NCBI GenBank assembly: GCA_964457365.1
Contig: CAYWFP010000041.1
Location: forward strand, 1-32,915
DNA length: 32,915 nt
DNA from: CAYWFP01 sp964457365
GTDB taxonomy: Bacteria > Planctomycetota > SZUA-567
Reading direction: 5' to 3'
The notes under the pieces were generated by a model. It saw only the letters and a program-made list of their open reading frames with translations, was not told the origin of the DNA and ran no database searches. Made by a program: the position numbers and the translations under genes. Shown one piece after another: positions 8,189-16,464 of the stretch. The first letter of the stretch is position 1, and each line of letters opens with the position of its first letter.

Positions 8189-8995
8189 ATGGGAACGCGT
8201 TTGGCGTTGCTCTTGGCGGTGATTCTGGGGTTCGTCGCCGCGATCGGCTTCAAGATGTATATGGAACAACAGGGCAAGGAAATCAAGGAAGAGCACAAAC
8301 CCCGCATGATCGTGGTCGCCAAGCGCACGTTGCAGCCGGGCGAGCCGTTGCGCAGCCAGGATATGGCGTTGAGTCCGTTCCCGCAGAAATATCTTCGCCG
8401 GGGCATGATTCCCGAGGTGGAGAAAAACATCCACGTGCGCAAGATTCTCAGCCGGAAGGTGATGAAGGGCGAGCCGATCTTTCTGGGGGATTTGACGGAC
8501 GAGGCGACGGACCTGACGTTCACCAGCCCCGTGGTCGGCGAGGGCCTGCGCGCGGTGACGATCCCGGTGGATCAGGTCTCCGGCGTCGGTGGGCTGATCC
8601 GCCCCGGCGACTACGTCGACGTCATCGGCACCTTCAACATGGCCGAGGAGACGCAGGGCGGCAACCGCCCCGTCGGCGCGATCACGGCGCAGCGGACGCG
8701 GACGGTGTACATGATGCAGGCGGTGAAGGTTATCGCGCTGGACAACCGCACGATCAACGTGGCCATCCATTCCCGCCGCCCCACCGCGCAGTACCGCACC
8801 GTGACGTTGGAGTTGCGCCCGGAGGACGCGGTCCGCCTGATCAACGCTCGCGCACAGGGGCAGGTCCAGCTCATCCTGCGCCAGAGCGGCGACGTGCAGA
8901 TCGAGGCGGGGTTTGACGCGGAGACGCGGCACCCGACGACGAACTTCGACGTGCGCGAGGAGGTGCGGCGCACGAGCGGCTACATGAACAACTGA
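8189..8995 (+). CDS. cpaB: Flp pilus assembly protein CpaB/RcpC (SAF domain)
   Basis: CpaB/RcpC proteins are periplasmic, membrane-anchored parts of the Tad secretion channel, usually working with the secretin CpaC/RcpA. The 268 residues show an N-terminal transmembrane anchor (about 4-22) and an SAF-type domain from about residue 38 (RMIVVAKRTLQPGEPLRSQDM...). Then comes the conserved block LRAVTIPVDQVSGVGGLIRPGDYVDVIGTF. The ATG at 8189 is preceded by AGGAGG. In many loci cpaB is followed by cpaC; here the next gene is the ATPase, so the usual partner is missing from its expected place. Confidence 0.9.
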   Translation: MGTRLALLLAVILGFVAAIGFKMYMEQQGKEIKEEHKPRMIVVAKRTLQPGEPLRSQDMALSPFPQKYLRRGMIPEVEKNIHVRKILSRKVMKGEPIFLGDLTDEATDLTFTSPVVGEGLRAVTIPVDQVSGVGGLIRPGDYVDVIGTFNMAEETQGGNRPVGAITAQRTRTVYMMQAVKVIALDNRTINVAIHSRRPTAQYRTVTLELRPEDAVRLINARAQGQVQLILRQSGDVQIEAGFDAETRHPTTNFDVREEVRRTSGYMNN

Positions 8996-9006
8996 CGAGG
9001 AGACCC

Positions 9007-10686
9007 ATGCCGGAGATCATCTACTGCACGGATCATCGCAACGGCCAGACGCAGAGCCAGGAGTGGCGCGGCGACGTTTTCCGCATCGGCAAGAACCCGG
9101 ACAACGACCTCGTACTCGAGCAGCAGGGGCTCTCGCGCCAGCACTGCGAGATCCGCCGCCATCCCGAGGGGCTGGTGGTGCGCGATCTGAACAGCCGCAA
9201 CGGCACCTACATCAACGGTCGGCGCATCAGCAAACCCGTTCTCTTCCGCACCGGCATGGAGATCCGGCTCGGCGACTACAGCCTCCGCATCGAGGAGAAC
9301 AGCAGCCGCGGCGGCGGCACGCACCCGGCGCTGAAGGTGCCGCGGAAACAGCAGAGCGACACCGCCACGGAGATGCCCCGCAGCCGCGGCGGGCTCCAGG
9401 AGGAGCGGCGCGTAACGCCGGTGGAGTTGAAGAAGAAGATCCACGCGACTCTGCTCGAGCGGATGGACCTCAAGCACCAGGACATGTCCAACCGTTCGCA
9501 GGAAGAGTTGCGCATGCGCACCACGGACATCTGCACCCAGGTCGTGCAGGAACTGGCGCGCGAGGTGCCTTCCTGGCTTATGCCCGGCGATCTGGTCAAG
9601 GAGATTGTCGACGAGGCGGTGGGGCTGGGTTGCCTGGAGGATCTGCTCGCCGACGAGACGATCACCGAGGTGATGGTCAACAGCTGGGACACGGTCTACG
9701 TCGAGCGCAAGGGCCGCATCGAACTCAGTAACCGGCAGTTCACCGACAACCAGCAGGTTGTCCAGATCATCCGGCGCATCCTCGCGCCGATCGGGCGCCG
9801 CATCGACGAGACCAACCCGATGGCCGACGGCCGCCTGCGCGACGGCAGCCGCGTCAACGCCATTATTCCGCCGCTGTCGCTCTCGGGGCCGACGCTGACG
9901 ATCCGGAAGTTCTCCAAGACCCCGTTCAAGGTGGACGACCTGATCGGCTTCGGTTCGCTGACCTCGAACATGGCCGAATTCATGTCCCTGGCGGTGAAGA
10001 ACCGCGCCAACATCGTCATCGCCGGCGGCACCGGCAGCGGTAAGACGACGCTGCTCAACGTCACCAGCAACTACATCCCCTCCACCGAGCGCATCGTCAC
10101 GGTGGAGGACTCCGCGGAACTGCAACTGGCGCAACCGCACGTGGTGCGCCTCGAGAGCCGGCCGGCGAACCTCGAGGGCAAGAACGCCGTCCACATCCGC
10201 GACCTGGTGCGCAACTGCCTGCGCATGCGCCCCGACCGCATCGTCGTGGGCGAATGTCGCGGCGGGGAGGCGCTGGACATGCTGCAGGCGATGAACACCG
10301 GCCACGACGGTTCGCTGACGACGCTGCACGCCAACAGCCCGCGCGACACGCTCTCGCGCCTGGAGACGCTGGTGCTGATGGCCGGGATGGATCTGCCCTC
10401 GCGCGCCATCCGCGAGCAGATCGCCAGCGCCGTGGACTTCATCATCCAGGCCTCGCGCCTCAGCGACGGTTCGCGCAAGATCACCCACATCTCGGGCGTC
10501 ACCGGCATGGAAGGCGACATCATCACCCTGCAGCACATCTTTGTCTTCGAGCAGGAAGGCTTCGACACGGAAGGCAACGTGCGCGGTCGCTTCAAGGCGA
10601 CCGGCGAGATCCCCGAATTCGTCCAGGACCTGCGCGCGCGCGGTATCGACGTCAACATGGATATCTTCCGGGAGGCCGGGGCATGA
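9007..10686 (+). CDS. tadA: Tad/Flp pilus assembly ATPase TadA (CpaF) with N-terminal FHA domain
   Basis: TadA/CpaF is the hexameric cytoplasmic ATPase that powers Flp pilus assembly. The C-terminal two thirds (about 138-559) is a standard CpaF: Walker A GGTGSGKT (340-347), acidic box VTVEDSAEL (365-372), Walker B region RIVVGECRG (411-419) and His box GHDGSLTTLHAN (432-443). The first ~100 residues are a complete FHA domain with IGKNPDNDLVL (27-37), LSRQHCEI (42-49) and SRNGTYING (63-71), the phosphothreonine-binding signature. A Ser/Arg/Gly-rich linker (about 98-135) joins them. The ATG at 9007 has GAGGAGA upstream. Known family: FHA-TadA fusions occur in some bacteria. Inference: phosphorylation by the nearby kinase could control where or when the ATPase assembles. 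Confidence 0.93.
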   Translation: MPEIIYCTDHRNGQTQSQEWRGDVFRIGKNPDNDLVLEQQGLSRQHCEIRRHPEGLVVRDLNSRNGTYINGRRISKPVLFRTGMEIRLGDYSLRIEENSSRGGGTHPALKVPRKQQSDTATEMPRSRGGLQEERRVTPVELKKKIHATLLERMDLKHQDMSNRSQEELRMRTTDICTQVVQELAREVPSWLMPGDLVKEIVDEAVGLGCLEDLLADETITEVMVNSWDTVYVERKGRIELSNRQFTDNQQVVQIIRRILAPIGRRIDETNPMADGRLRDGSRVNAIIPPLSLSGPTLTIRKFSKTPFKVDDLIGFGSLTSNMAEFMSLAVKNRANIVIAGGTGSGKTTLLNVTSNYIPSTERIVTVEDSAELQLAQPHVVRLESRPANLEGKNAVHIRDLVRNCLRMRPDRIVVGECRGGEALDMLQAMNTGHDGSLTTLHANSPRDTLSRLETLVLMAGMDLPSRAIREQIASAVDFIIQASRLSDGSRKITHISGVTGMEGDIITLQHIFVFEQEGFDTEGNVRGRFKATGEIPEFVQDLRARGIDVNMDIFREAGA

Positions 10687-11540
10687 GCCTTCCGCACGAT
10701 ATCATCTCGCAGGCGGCGCTGGGGCTCGGGATCGGGCTCTTCCTCTATATCGGCCTGATCCTGCTGGTGCGGTTCTGGCAGCAGTATCAGCAGCGCTATA
10801 TCGAGGGCGCGGCGACGACGCTGGACGCGATGTACGTGGCCATCCCCGCCCAGCACGTGCTGTACCTGAGCATCCTCTGCGTGCTGCTGGTCTTCGGCTT
10901 CGTCCTGGCGTTGAGCGAGAATTTCTACATCGCCGGTTTCTTCGCCGTGCCGGCCTTCTTCATCCCGAAGATCCTGCTCTGGTATCTTAAGCGCCAGCGC
11001 GACATTCTCTTCAACATCCAGCTCGTGGATGCGCTGGTCAACATCAGCAACAGCCTGCGCGCGGGATTCTCCCTGCCGCAGGCGCTGGAACTGGTCCACC
11101 GCGAGATGGCCAACCCGATGAGCCAGGAGATCCGCCTCGTGTGCCAGGAACTGCGCCTGGGCCTGCCGGTGGAGGAAGCGCTGGAGAACCTGTACAAGCG
11201 CATGCCGCTGGCCGACGTGGACCTGGTGGTGACGGCCATCGCCATCGTTCGCGACGTCGGCGGCAACCTGACCGAGGTTTTCGACAACATCGCCCATACC
11301 ATCCGCGAGCGCCAGCGCATCGAGGGCAAGATCCGCGCGCTGACCGCGCAAGGCAAGTCGCAGGCGATCGTCATCTGCGCCATGCCCTTCGCCATCTTCG
11401 CGGGCATGCACCTGATCGTGCCGGAGGAGGCACGGTTGCTCTATACCACGCCGATCGGCTGGGTCATTATCGGGTCCGTCCTCGTCTGGATGAGCATCGG
11501 CGCGTATTTCATCTACAAGATCGTCAACATCGACGTGTAG
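10683..11540 (+). CDS. tadB: Tad pilus inner-membrane platform protein TadB (T2SSF family)
   Basis: TadB forms, with TadC, the inner-membrane platform on which TadA acts. The 285 residues hold two N-terminal membrane segments, a cytoplasmic T2SSF (GspF-like) domain at about 120-230 (DALVNISNSLRAGFSLPQAL, then MPLADVDLVVTAIAIVRDVGGNLTEVFDNI split by a short loop) and C-terminal membrane helices. Its ATG overlaps the tadA stop by four bases (ATGA), which implies translational coupling of the motor and its platform. Confidence 0.92.
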   Translation: MSLPHDIISQAALGLGIGLFLYIGLILLVRFWQQYQQRYIEGAATTLDAMYVAIPAQHVLYLSILCVLLVFGFVLALSENFYIAGFFAVPAFFIPKILLWYLKRQRDILFNIQLVDALVNISNSLRAGFSLPQALELVHREMANPMSQEIRLVCQELRLGLPVEEALENLYKRMPLADVDLVVTAIAIVRDVGGNLTEVFDNIAHTIRERQRIEGKIRALTAQGKSQAIVICAMPFAIFAGMHLIVPEEARLLYTTPIGWVIIGSVLVWMSIGAYFIYKIVNIDV

Positions 11541-11555
11541 CGGGAACGAGGAGAC

Positions 11556-12497
11556 ATGGAATACACCGAGAGCGCATCCCAGATCCGACTGCTGTGGCTG
11601 GTCTACGCCGCCGCCGGCGGTTGCGGCGCGTGCGTCGCTTTCATCGTGCTCGACGTGATCCGCCGGGCGCGCGAGGCGCAGCGCATCGCCAGCCGCGAAA
11701 TCCTGGTCACCGAGACCACCTCGGGAACGCTGCGTTCGTTCCTGCCGATGGCGCGGATGCTCGGCATCGGTTTCCGCGGCCTCATCGGACGCGACAGCAA
11801 GGGCTGGTACGGGCGTTATCTGCAGAGGGTGACGCGGCGGCTGGCCGCGGCGGGGACGCCGCAGGGGCTGGTGGCCGACGAGTACGTCGGCTTCATGATT
11901 CTCTGGGGCCTGCTGGGGCTTCTGGGCGGCTTCTTCGCCTGGGGCGTGCTCGAACTGGAGACGATGATCGACCCGTATTCGTGCATGGCCCTCTTCGCCC
12001 TGCTGGGGATGGCGGCCTGGCGCTCGTGGCTGCTCAACAACATCCGCCGCCGGCAGGTCTCGATCAAGCGCGCCATGCCCTTCGCGATGGACCTGCTGAC
12101 GCTCTCGGTGGAGGCGGGGCTGGACTTCACCTCCGCGCTGGGGCGGATCGTCAAGAAGATCGCCGCCACGCCGTTGGGGCGGGAGTTCTCGCTGATGCTG
12201 CACGAGATCCAACTCGGCAAGGCGCGCAGCGACGCCATGCGGGACTTCGCCAACCGGGTCGACATCTCCGAGGTGCGCTCGGTCATCGCGAGCATGATCC
12301 AGGCCGAGGAGCTCGGCGCCTCGCTGGGGCCGATCCTGCGCATCCAGGCCGCGCAGCTGCGCGAACGGCGCAGTCAGACGGCCGAGGAGAAGGCGATGAA
12401 GGCGCCGGTGAAGCTGCTGTTCCCGCTGTTGATCTTCATCTTCCCCACCACCCTGATCATTCTCGGGGCGGTGCTGGGGCTGGGCTATCTGACATAG
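11556..12497 (+). CDS. tadC: Tad pilus inner-membrane platform protein TadC (T2SSF family)
   Basis: This 313-residue T2SSF-domain protein is the second half of the Tad platform. It has an N-terminal membrane helix (about 9-30), paired helices around 110-160, the conserved cytoplasmic block AMPFAMDLLTLSVEAGLDFTSALGRI and a C-terminal hydrophobic hairpin ending in IFPTTLIILGAVLGLGYLT, which is typical of TadC. The ATG at 11556 has GAGGAGA six to seven bases upstream and lies 15 bases after tadB. Confidence 0.92.
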   Translation: MEYTESASQIRLLWLVYAAAGGCGACVAFIVLDVIRRAREAQRIASREILVTETTSGTLRSFLPMARMLGIGFRGLIGRDSKGWYGRYLQRVTRRLAAAGTPQGLVADEYVGFMILWGLLGLLGGFFAWGVLELETMIDPYSCMALFALLGMAAWRSWLLNNIRRRQVSIKRAMPFAMDLLTLSVEAGLDFTSALGRIVKKIAATPLGREFSLMLHEIQLGKARSDAMRDFANRVDISEVRSVIASMIQAEELGASLGPILRIQAAQLRERRSQTAEEKAMKAPVKLLFPLLIFIFPTTLIILGAVLGLGYLT

Positions 12498-12512
12498 GAA
12501 CGAGAGAGCGGA

Positions 12513-12878
12513 GTGCGACATTGCGCGTTGAGCGACGAAAACGGAACGGTGCTGGTGCCACGGCTGGAAGTGGCCGAGACCGTCTGGGAGACGACCGTCG
12601 GCCTGCTGGGGCGTGCGGAACTGGCGCCCGGCGGGGGACTGCTGCTGCCGGGTTGCCGGAGCATCCACATGTTCTTCATGCGCTTCCCCATCGACGCGGT
12701 CTTCCTCGACGATACGGGTGTGGTCAGGCGCGTGGCGGCGCGGCTGCGGCCGTGGCGGCTGGCCTGGTGTCCGGAAGCGCGCGACACGCTGGAGCTCTCC
12801 GCCGGTGCCGCGGCGGAACGTTTTCGTCCGGGACAGCGGGTTCGGCTGATCCCCGAGAAAGGAATCGAGCATGAGTGA
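12513..12878 (+). CDS. DUF192 family protein
   Basis: This 121-residue protein matches DUF192 (PF02643) over most of its length: GLLGRAELAPGGGLLLPGCRSIHMFFMRFPIDAVFLD and the later VRRVAARLRPWRLAWCPEA. The biochemical role of the family is unknown. It starts at GTG 12513 with GAGAGCGGA upstream; no ATG fits the conserved N-terminus. Unlike many DUF192 proteins no signal peptide is visible, so it appears cytoplasmic. It lies 15 bases after tadC and overlaps the next FHA gene by 8 bases, so it is firmly inside the operon. Confidence 0.8.
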   Translation: MRHCALSDENGTVLVPRLEVAETVWETTVGLLGRAELAPGGGLLLPGCRSIHMFFMRFPIDAVFLDDTGVVRRVAARLRPWRLAWCPEARDTLELSAGAAAERFRPGQRVRLIPEKGIEHE

Positions 12879-13496
12879 ACTGGCGCTGGAAATCGTCGGC
12901 GGCGAGGGCAAGGGGACGATCTTCCGCTTGCTGGGCGAGACGGCGATGATCGGGCGGAGCGCCGATTGCGACATCTGCCTCGACACGGCCAATGGCATAT
13001 CGCGACAGCATGCCCAGCTTTTTCGATTGGAGGGCCAGGTCCGCGTCAAGGACATGGGCTCGCAGAACGGCACCCTCGTCGACGGGACCCGCGTCAGCGA
13101 AGCGACGATCGTGCCGGGCTCGAAGATCAAGATCGGCACCGTGACGCTGAAGCTGGTCCATCGGCGCGCTTCGTCACGGGCGATGGCCCGGAGCCAGAAC
13201 GCCGCACCGGCCGCCGCCGGCGAGCAGGGACTGGCCGCCGCGCCGGAGAACGCTCCGGCGGCTTACGGCGAAGCGACCAGTGAGGTCGAGGCCATGGCCC
13301 AGGTGATGGGCGAAGGTTCGGGAAAATTCCTGCTGACCATCCTCATCGTCCTCGGGCTCATCGTCGTGGGCATGTACGCCCTGCACTACGCGGAGTTCGC
13401 CCGCTTCGACATGAAGCACTTCGCCCTCGTGGCCCAGAACGAGGAGCGGGTGGTCAATTTTCACAAGCAGTTCGAGAACTACAGCACGCCGACCAA
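12871..13496 (+). CDS. FHA-domain membrane protein, N-terminal part (interrupted by assembly gap)
   Basis: The 208 residues before the N run contain a complete FHA domain: MIGRSADCDICL (26-37), ISRQHAQLF (43-51) and SQNGTLVDG (64-72). A Pro/Ala-rich linker (about 100-150) and one transmembrane helix (about 153-171, FLLTILIVLGLIVVGMYAL) follow, and then the start of an extracytoplasmic helical region. The topology would place the phosphopeptide-binding FHA domain in the cytoplasm. The ATG at 12871 overlaps the DUF192 stop. It almost certainly continues as the coding stretch after the gap (13508-14146), which lies in another frame only because the 10 N are an arbitrary filler. Confidence 0.85.
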
Positions 13497-13506
13497 NNNN
13501 NNNNNN
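13497..13506. other. Assembly gap (10 N)
   Basis: A run of exactly 10 N falls inside a gene. The reading frame differs by one base on the two sides, so the true gap length must differ from 10 if both halves are one gene. Confidence 0.99.
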
Positions 13507-13507
13507 C

Positions 13508-14146
13508 GAGATGGGGCGCCAGATCATCCGTGCGGAACGCTACAACGGCATGCTGCACGGCAGTCTCGAACGGTTGCGGAACATGCCGCACGTCTATCCG
13601 CCGCCGCCGACGTTGCTGGTCGTGCGCGGCCTGCGGCAGGGCGACGGCACGGTCGTTCTCAAGACCGGCAGCGGCACGCCGATACCGGACGGGACTTATC
13701 CCATCCTCTGCCGCGGCTATATCGAACCCGGTTGGCGACGCGACGAGGATATGCCGCGCGATCGGGCGCGGGCGATGGCCGAGGAGGCGCGCAAATCCTC
13801 GGTGGTGCTGGAGAAGGACGGTCATCTCTACGCCGCCTGCGAACAACTGCAACTGGCGGCCGACATGTACAACGGCCCGGCCAACGAGCCGAACCTCGGG
13901 CAGGAGTTGCACACCAACGCGCGGCTGATGAGACGGAAGCTCGCCCAGGAACTCGCGGAGATCTTCGAACGCGCCATGGCCGAGGCTTTTCCGCCCCCGC
14001 GCTCGGGGCGCGAGCGGGATTTCGGTCAGGCGTACCGTATCCTCGAGGAGGCCAAGGTGATCATTCGCGACGAGGACAGTCTCGACTGGCAGGTGATCGA
14101 AATCTGGCAAGCCGAGATGAGACGCTTGAATAAACGCTTTGATTAA
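13508..14146 (+). CDS. FHA-domain membrane protein, C-terminal part (after the assembly gap)
   Basis: This open frame begins in the gap and runs about 213 residues to the TAA at 14146. It is a hydrophilic, helix-rich domain with no recognised family: a proline-rich stretch VYPPPPTLLVV, a small beta-like segment (GDGTVVLKTGSGTPIPDGTYPILCRG), then long amphipathic helices ending in AYRILEEAKVIIRDED, reminiscent of TPR-like helical hairpins. The ATG at 13511 is only the first Met after the gap, not a convincing start, since no ribosome site can be assessed. It is most likely the extracytoplasmic C-terminus of the preceding FHA protein, and is followed 12 bases later by another FHA gene. Confidence 0.75.
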   Translation, partial: EMGRQIIRAERYNGMLHGSLERLRNMPHVYPPPPTLLVVRGLRQGDGTVVLKTGSGTPIPDGTYPILCRGYIEPGWRRDEDMPRDRARAMAEEARKSSVVLEKDGHLYAACEQLQLAADMYNGPANEPNLGQELHTNARLMRRKLAQELAEIFERAMAEAFPPPRSGRERDFGQAYRILEEAKVIIRDEDSLDWQVIEIWQAEMRRLNKRFD

Positions 14147-14158
14147 TGGAGAATCGAC

Positions 14159-16219
14159 ATGGTCCAGAGCGGAAGGGACCTGAAGATGATCAAGCTGACA
14201 TACGAACTGGACGAAAAACCGCAGACGATCGAGCTCGAAGACGGTACGCACGTCATCGGGCGCAAATCGTCTTGCGATATCGTTATCAAGGAACCCTCGG
14301 TTTCGTCGCAGCACCTGCGCCTAGACGTCAACGGCGGCGAGGTGGTGTTTCGCGATCTGCTGAGCAGCAACGGCACCTTCCACAACGGCAAGAAGGTCCA
14401 GACCGGGACGCTCCGTTCGGGTGATCGCTTGCGGCTGGGCAAGCTGCGCATGCTGATCGACGGTGGCGACAGCATGACGCTGCAGCCGCTCGACTTCGCC
14501 GCGGCGCCCCCCGACGCGGACGCTCCAGCCGCGCCGCCGCCGGGGGGTGAGGAGACGCCCCCCGACGCCAGTTTCAGCGCCGATTCGGCCATGGCCGAAT
14601 CGGCCCAGTCGGTCAACGCGCTGGTGGTGGCCGATTCGGGCTCCAAGGCCGTCGCCGTCGTCCGACCTGGCGAGGACGTTTCGCCCGAGGAGGCCCAGCG
14701 TAAGAAGTTGATCCGCTACGTCGGCGGCGGCGTCGCGGCCGCGGCGGCGCTGATCCTGATCGTGCTCATGCTGCTTCCACGCGATAACGGAGAACCCGAT
14801 GAGACGGATACCGTCCCCCCGAAGATCTATTGGCGGGCGATGTCGGCCGGGGCGCAGAAATTCTCCTCCCAGGACTACAAGGAGGCTTATCGCATCTGGA
14901 CGGAGTGGGAGGCCAAGTTCAACAGGGGTCGCAGCGGCAATCCCAACGAGCCGATGCATGTGGGGCGCACCTTCGCGCGCGTCGCCGATGCCTACATGGG
15001 GCTCAAGGCCGGCGAGGAGGACGCCTTCGGCACCGACTGGAACCGTCTGCGCGGCGCGATCCTGGACGTCGATCCGGAACTCAACGACACGTTGCAGGAG
15101 TTCGCGGTCAACCTCGAGGTGATGTGCCGGCGCGAAGCCAACGCCAAGAAGGTATGGGACGAGGCCGAGCGGCTCTTCAAACAGAGTGAATACAAGGAAG
15201 CCAGGGAGACCTACCTCCAGATCGACACGAACTCATTCTATCACGATCTCATCGAGCCGCGGCTGAAGGCGTGCGACGACGGGCGGCGTGAGCTCCTGGA
15301 CCGAAGCATCGCCCAGGCCGACGCTAACGACGACTCCGAGGAGGTGATCCGTCTCGGCAACGACCGCATCGAGGAGTTCGGCGCCGATCCATGGGTGGTG
15401 AAGATGGTCACGAAACATCGCGGTCAACTCGCGCAGAAACGCGAGTTCGGGATCATCAGGAACATGGTGGACCATGCCGAGACGATGGCCGACCTGGAGA
15501 AAGCGGTCAAGGCGATCGAAGAATTTCTCAAGCGCTACGGCAGCACCAGCGAGTACCGCTTGGACCTGGCCGAGTACAGCGAGGAAGCCCGGCGCAAGAT
15601 TTGGGCGCTCAAGGCTCTGGACCTCTTCGAGAGCGGCCAACTCGCGGAATTGGAGAAACACGTCGCCGGCGGCAAGCCCGAATGGCGCAACGAGGCGACG
15701 GTGCAGAGCCTGGTCAAGACCGCTCGCCAGGTCGCCAACTACCTCGCCGCCGCGCGCGAGGCCGAGCGGAAGAACGACGTCATCACCGCGCGCAACCAGG
15801 CCCAGGCGGCGACGGGGCTGCTCAACGACGAGGCCAATCCGTGGTATATCCAGGCCACGGGGATTCTGCAGCGCAATCCCAAGAGCAAGATTCCGAAACT
15901 CGAGTTGGAGAACGCCGAACAGGACATGCGCAAGAAGCGTTACCGCACCGCGCGCAAACATTATGAAACCGCCGCCGAGTACGGCGCTGACATCAGCGCC
16001 CAGATCGAGAATCTCGAGGAGATCGGCCACGACCTGTGGAACAAGGCGCTCATGGATCATGTCAACGATAAGATCAACTGGGCGCGGTATTGGGCCCACC
16101 TGGCGCGCGACTGTTACGCGGTCGACCACAAAGAATACCGCAAGATCACGCGTTGGCTGCGCGCGCACAATCTGGAGGAGCGGCCGCGCGATCTCCCGAA
16201 GTACGATGGCAGTCAATGA
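14159..16219 (+). CDS. FHA-transmembrane protein with long helical-repeat C-terminus
   Basis: This 686-residue protein ends the Tad operon. Residues 10-105 form an FHA domain (HVIGRKSSCDIVI 31-43, VSSQHLRL 47-54, SSNGTFHNG 69-77). A long Ala/Pro/Asp-rich linker (about 112-180), a basic anchor RKKLIRY and one transmembrane helix (188-206) follow. The remaining ~470 residues are charged, strongly helical and cysteine-poor, with repeated TPR-like pieces (for example AQKFSSQDYKEAYRIWTEWE and ERLFKQSEYKEARETYLQI). The expected topology is FHA in the cytoplasm and repeats in the periplasm. ATG 14159 has GGAGA six bases upstream. ATG 14186 with GGAAGGGA is an equally plausible start and begins right at the FHA domain. 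Confidence 0.85.
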   Translation: MVQSGRDLKMIKLTYELDEKPQTIELEDGTHVIGRKSSCDIVIKEPSVSSQHLRLDVNGGEVVFRDLLSSNGTFHNGKKVQTGTLRSGDRLRLGKLRMLIDGGDSMTLQPLDFAAAPPDADAPAAPPPGGEETPPDASFSADSAMAESAQSVNALVVADSGSKAVAVVRPGEDVSPEEAQRKKLIRYVGGGVAAAAALILIVLMLLPRDNGEPDETDTVPPKIYWRAMSAGAQKFSSQDYKEAYRIWTEWEAKFNRGRSGNPNEPMHVGRTFARVADAYMGLKAGEEDAFGTDWNRLRGAILDVDPELNDTLQEFAVNLEVMCRREANAKKVWDEAERLFKQSEYKEARETYLQIDTNSFYHDLIEPRLKACDDGRRELLDRSIAQADANDDSEEVIRLGNDRIEEFGADPWVVKMVTKHRGQLAQKREFGIIRNMVDHAETMADLEKAVKAIEEFLKRYGSTSEYRLDLAEYSEEARRKIWALKALDLFESGQLAELEKHVAGGKPEWRNEATVQSLVKTARQVANYLAAAREAERKNDVITARNQAQAATGLLNDEANPWYIQATGILQRNPKSKIPKLELENAEQDMRKKRYRTARKHYETAAEYGADISAQIENLEEIGHDLWNKALMDHVNDKINWARYWAHLARDCYAVDHKEYRKITRWLRAHNLEERPRDLPKYDGSQ

Positions 16220-16247
16220 CGCGGCGCCTCTTTGCCGCATGAAGACG

Positions 16248-16277
16248 AAAAGCCGTCCCCGTCCGGGCGGCTTTTTC
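16248..16277 (+). terminator. Intrinsic terminator ending the Tad operon
   Basis: The stem GCCG-(T)-CCC (16252-16259) pairs with GGGCGGC (16265-16271) around a 5-base loop, with one bulged T, and is followed at once by TTTTTC. It lies 29 bases after the stop of the last FHA gene. It therefore separates the Tad operon from the downstream kinase gene. Confidence 0.8.
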
Positions 16278-16278
16278 G

Positions 16279-16295
16279 TTGGCAACGCGGTTGCA
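16279..16295 (+). promoter_or_regulatory. Candidate sigma-54 (RpoN) promoter upstream of the kinase gene
   Basis: TTGGCAACGCGGTTGCA has the -24 GG (16281-16282) and -12 GC (16293-16294) with the required 10 bases between them, and matches TGGCA and TTGCA of the sigma-54 consensus. The next two -24 positions (AC instead of CG) deviate. Transcription would start near 16306, giving a leader of roughly 110-160 bases depending on the start codon. It lies immediately after the Tad terminator. The match could be chance in GC-rich DNA. Confidence 0.4.
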
Positions 16296-16464
16296 GGGAG
16301 AGCGCGAACGGCACGCGTGCTGCCGGTTCTCGAAAAAGATTGCATAATCGGGATTTTCTGGCATTCTAGTAGAAAACGTCCCGCCCGGGGGCGGAAGCGG
16401 CATACATCGAGCATTCGTGCGGCACATGATCATCATCGGTGCGGCTGGTGCGCTTGAGATCTCC

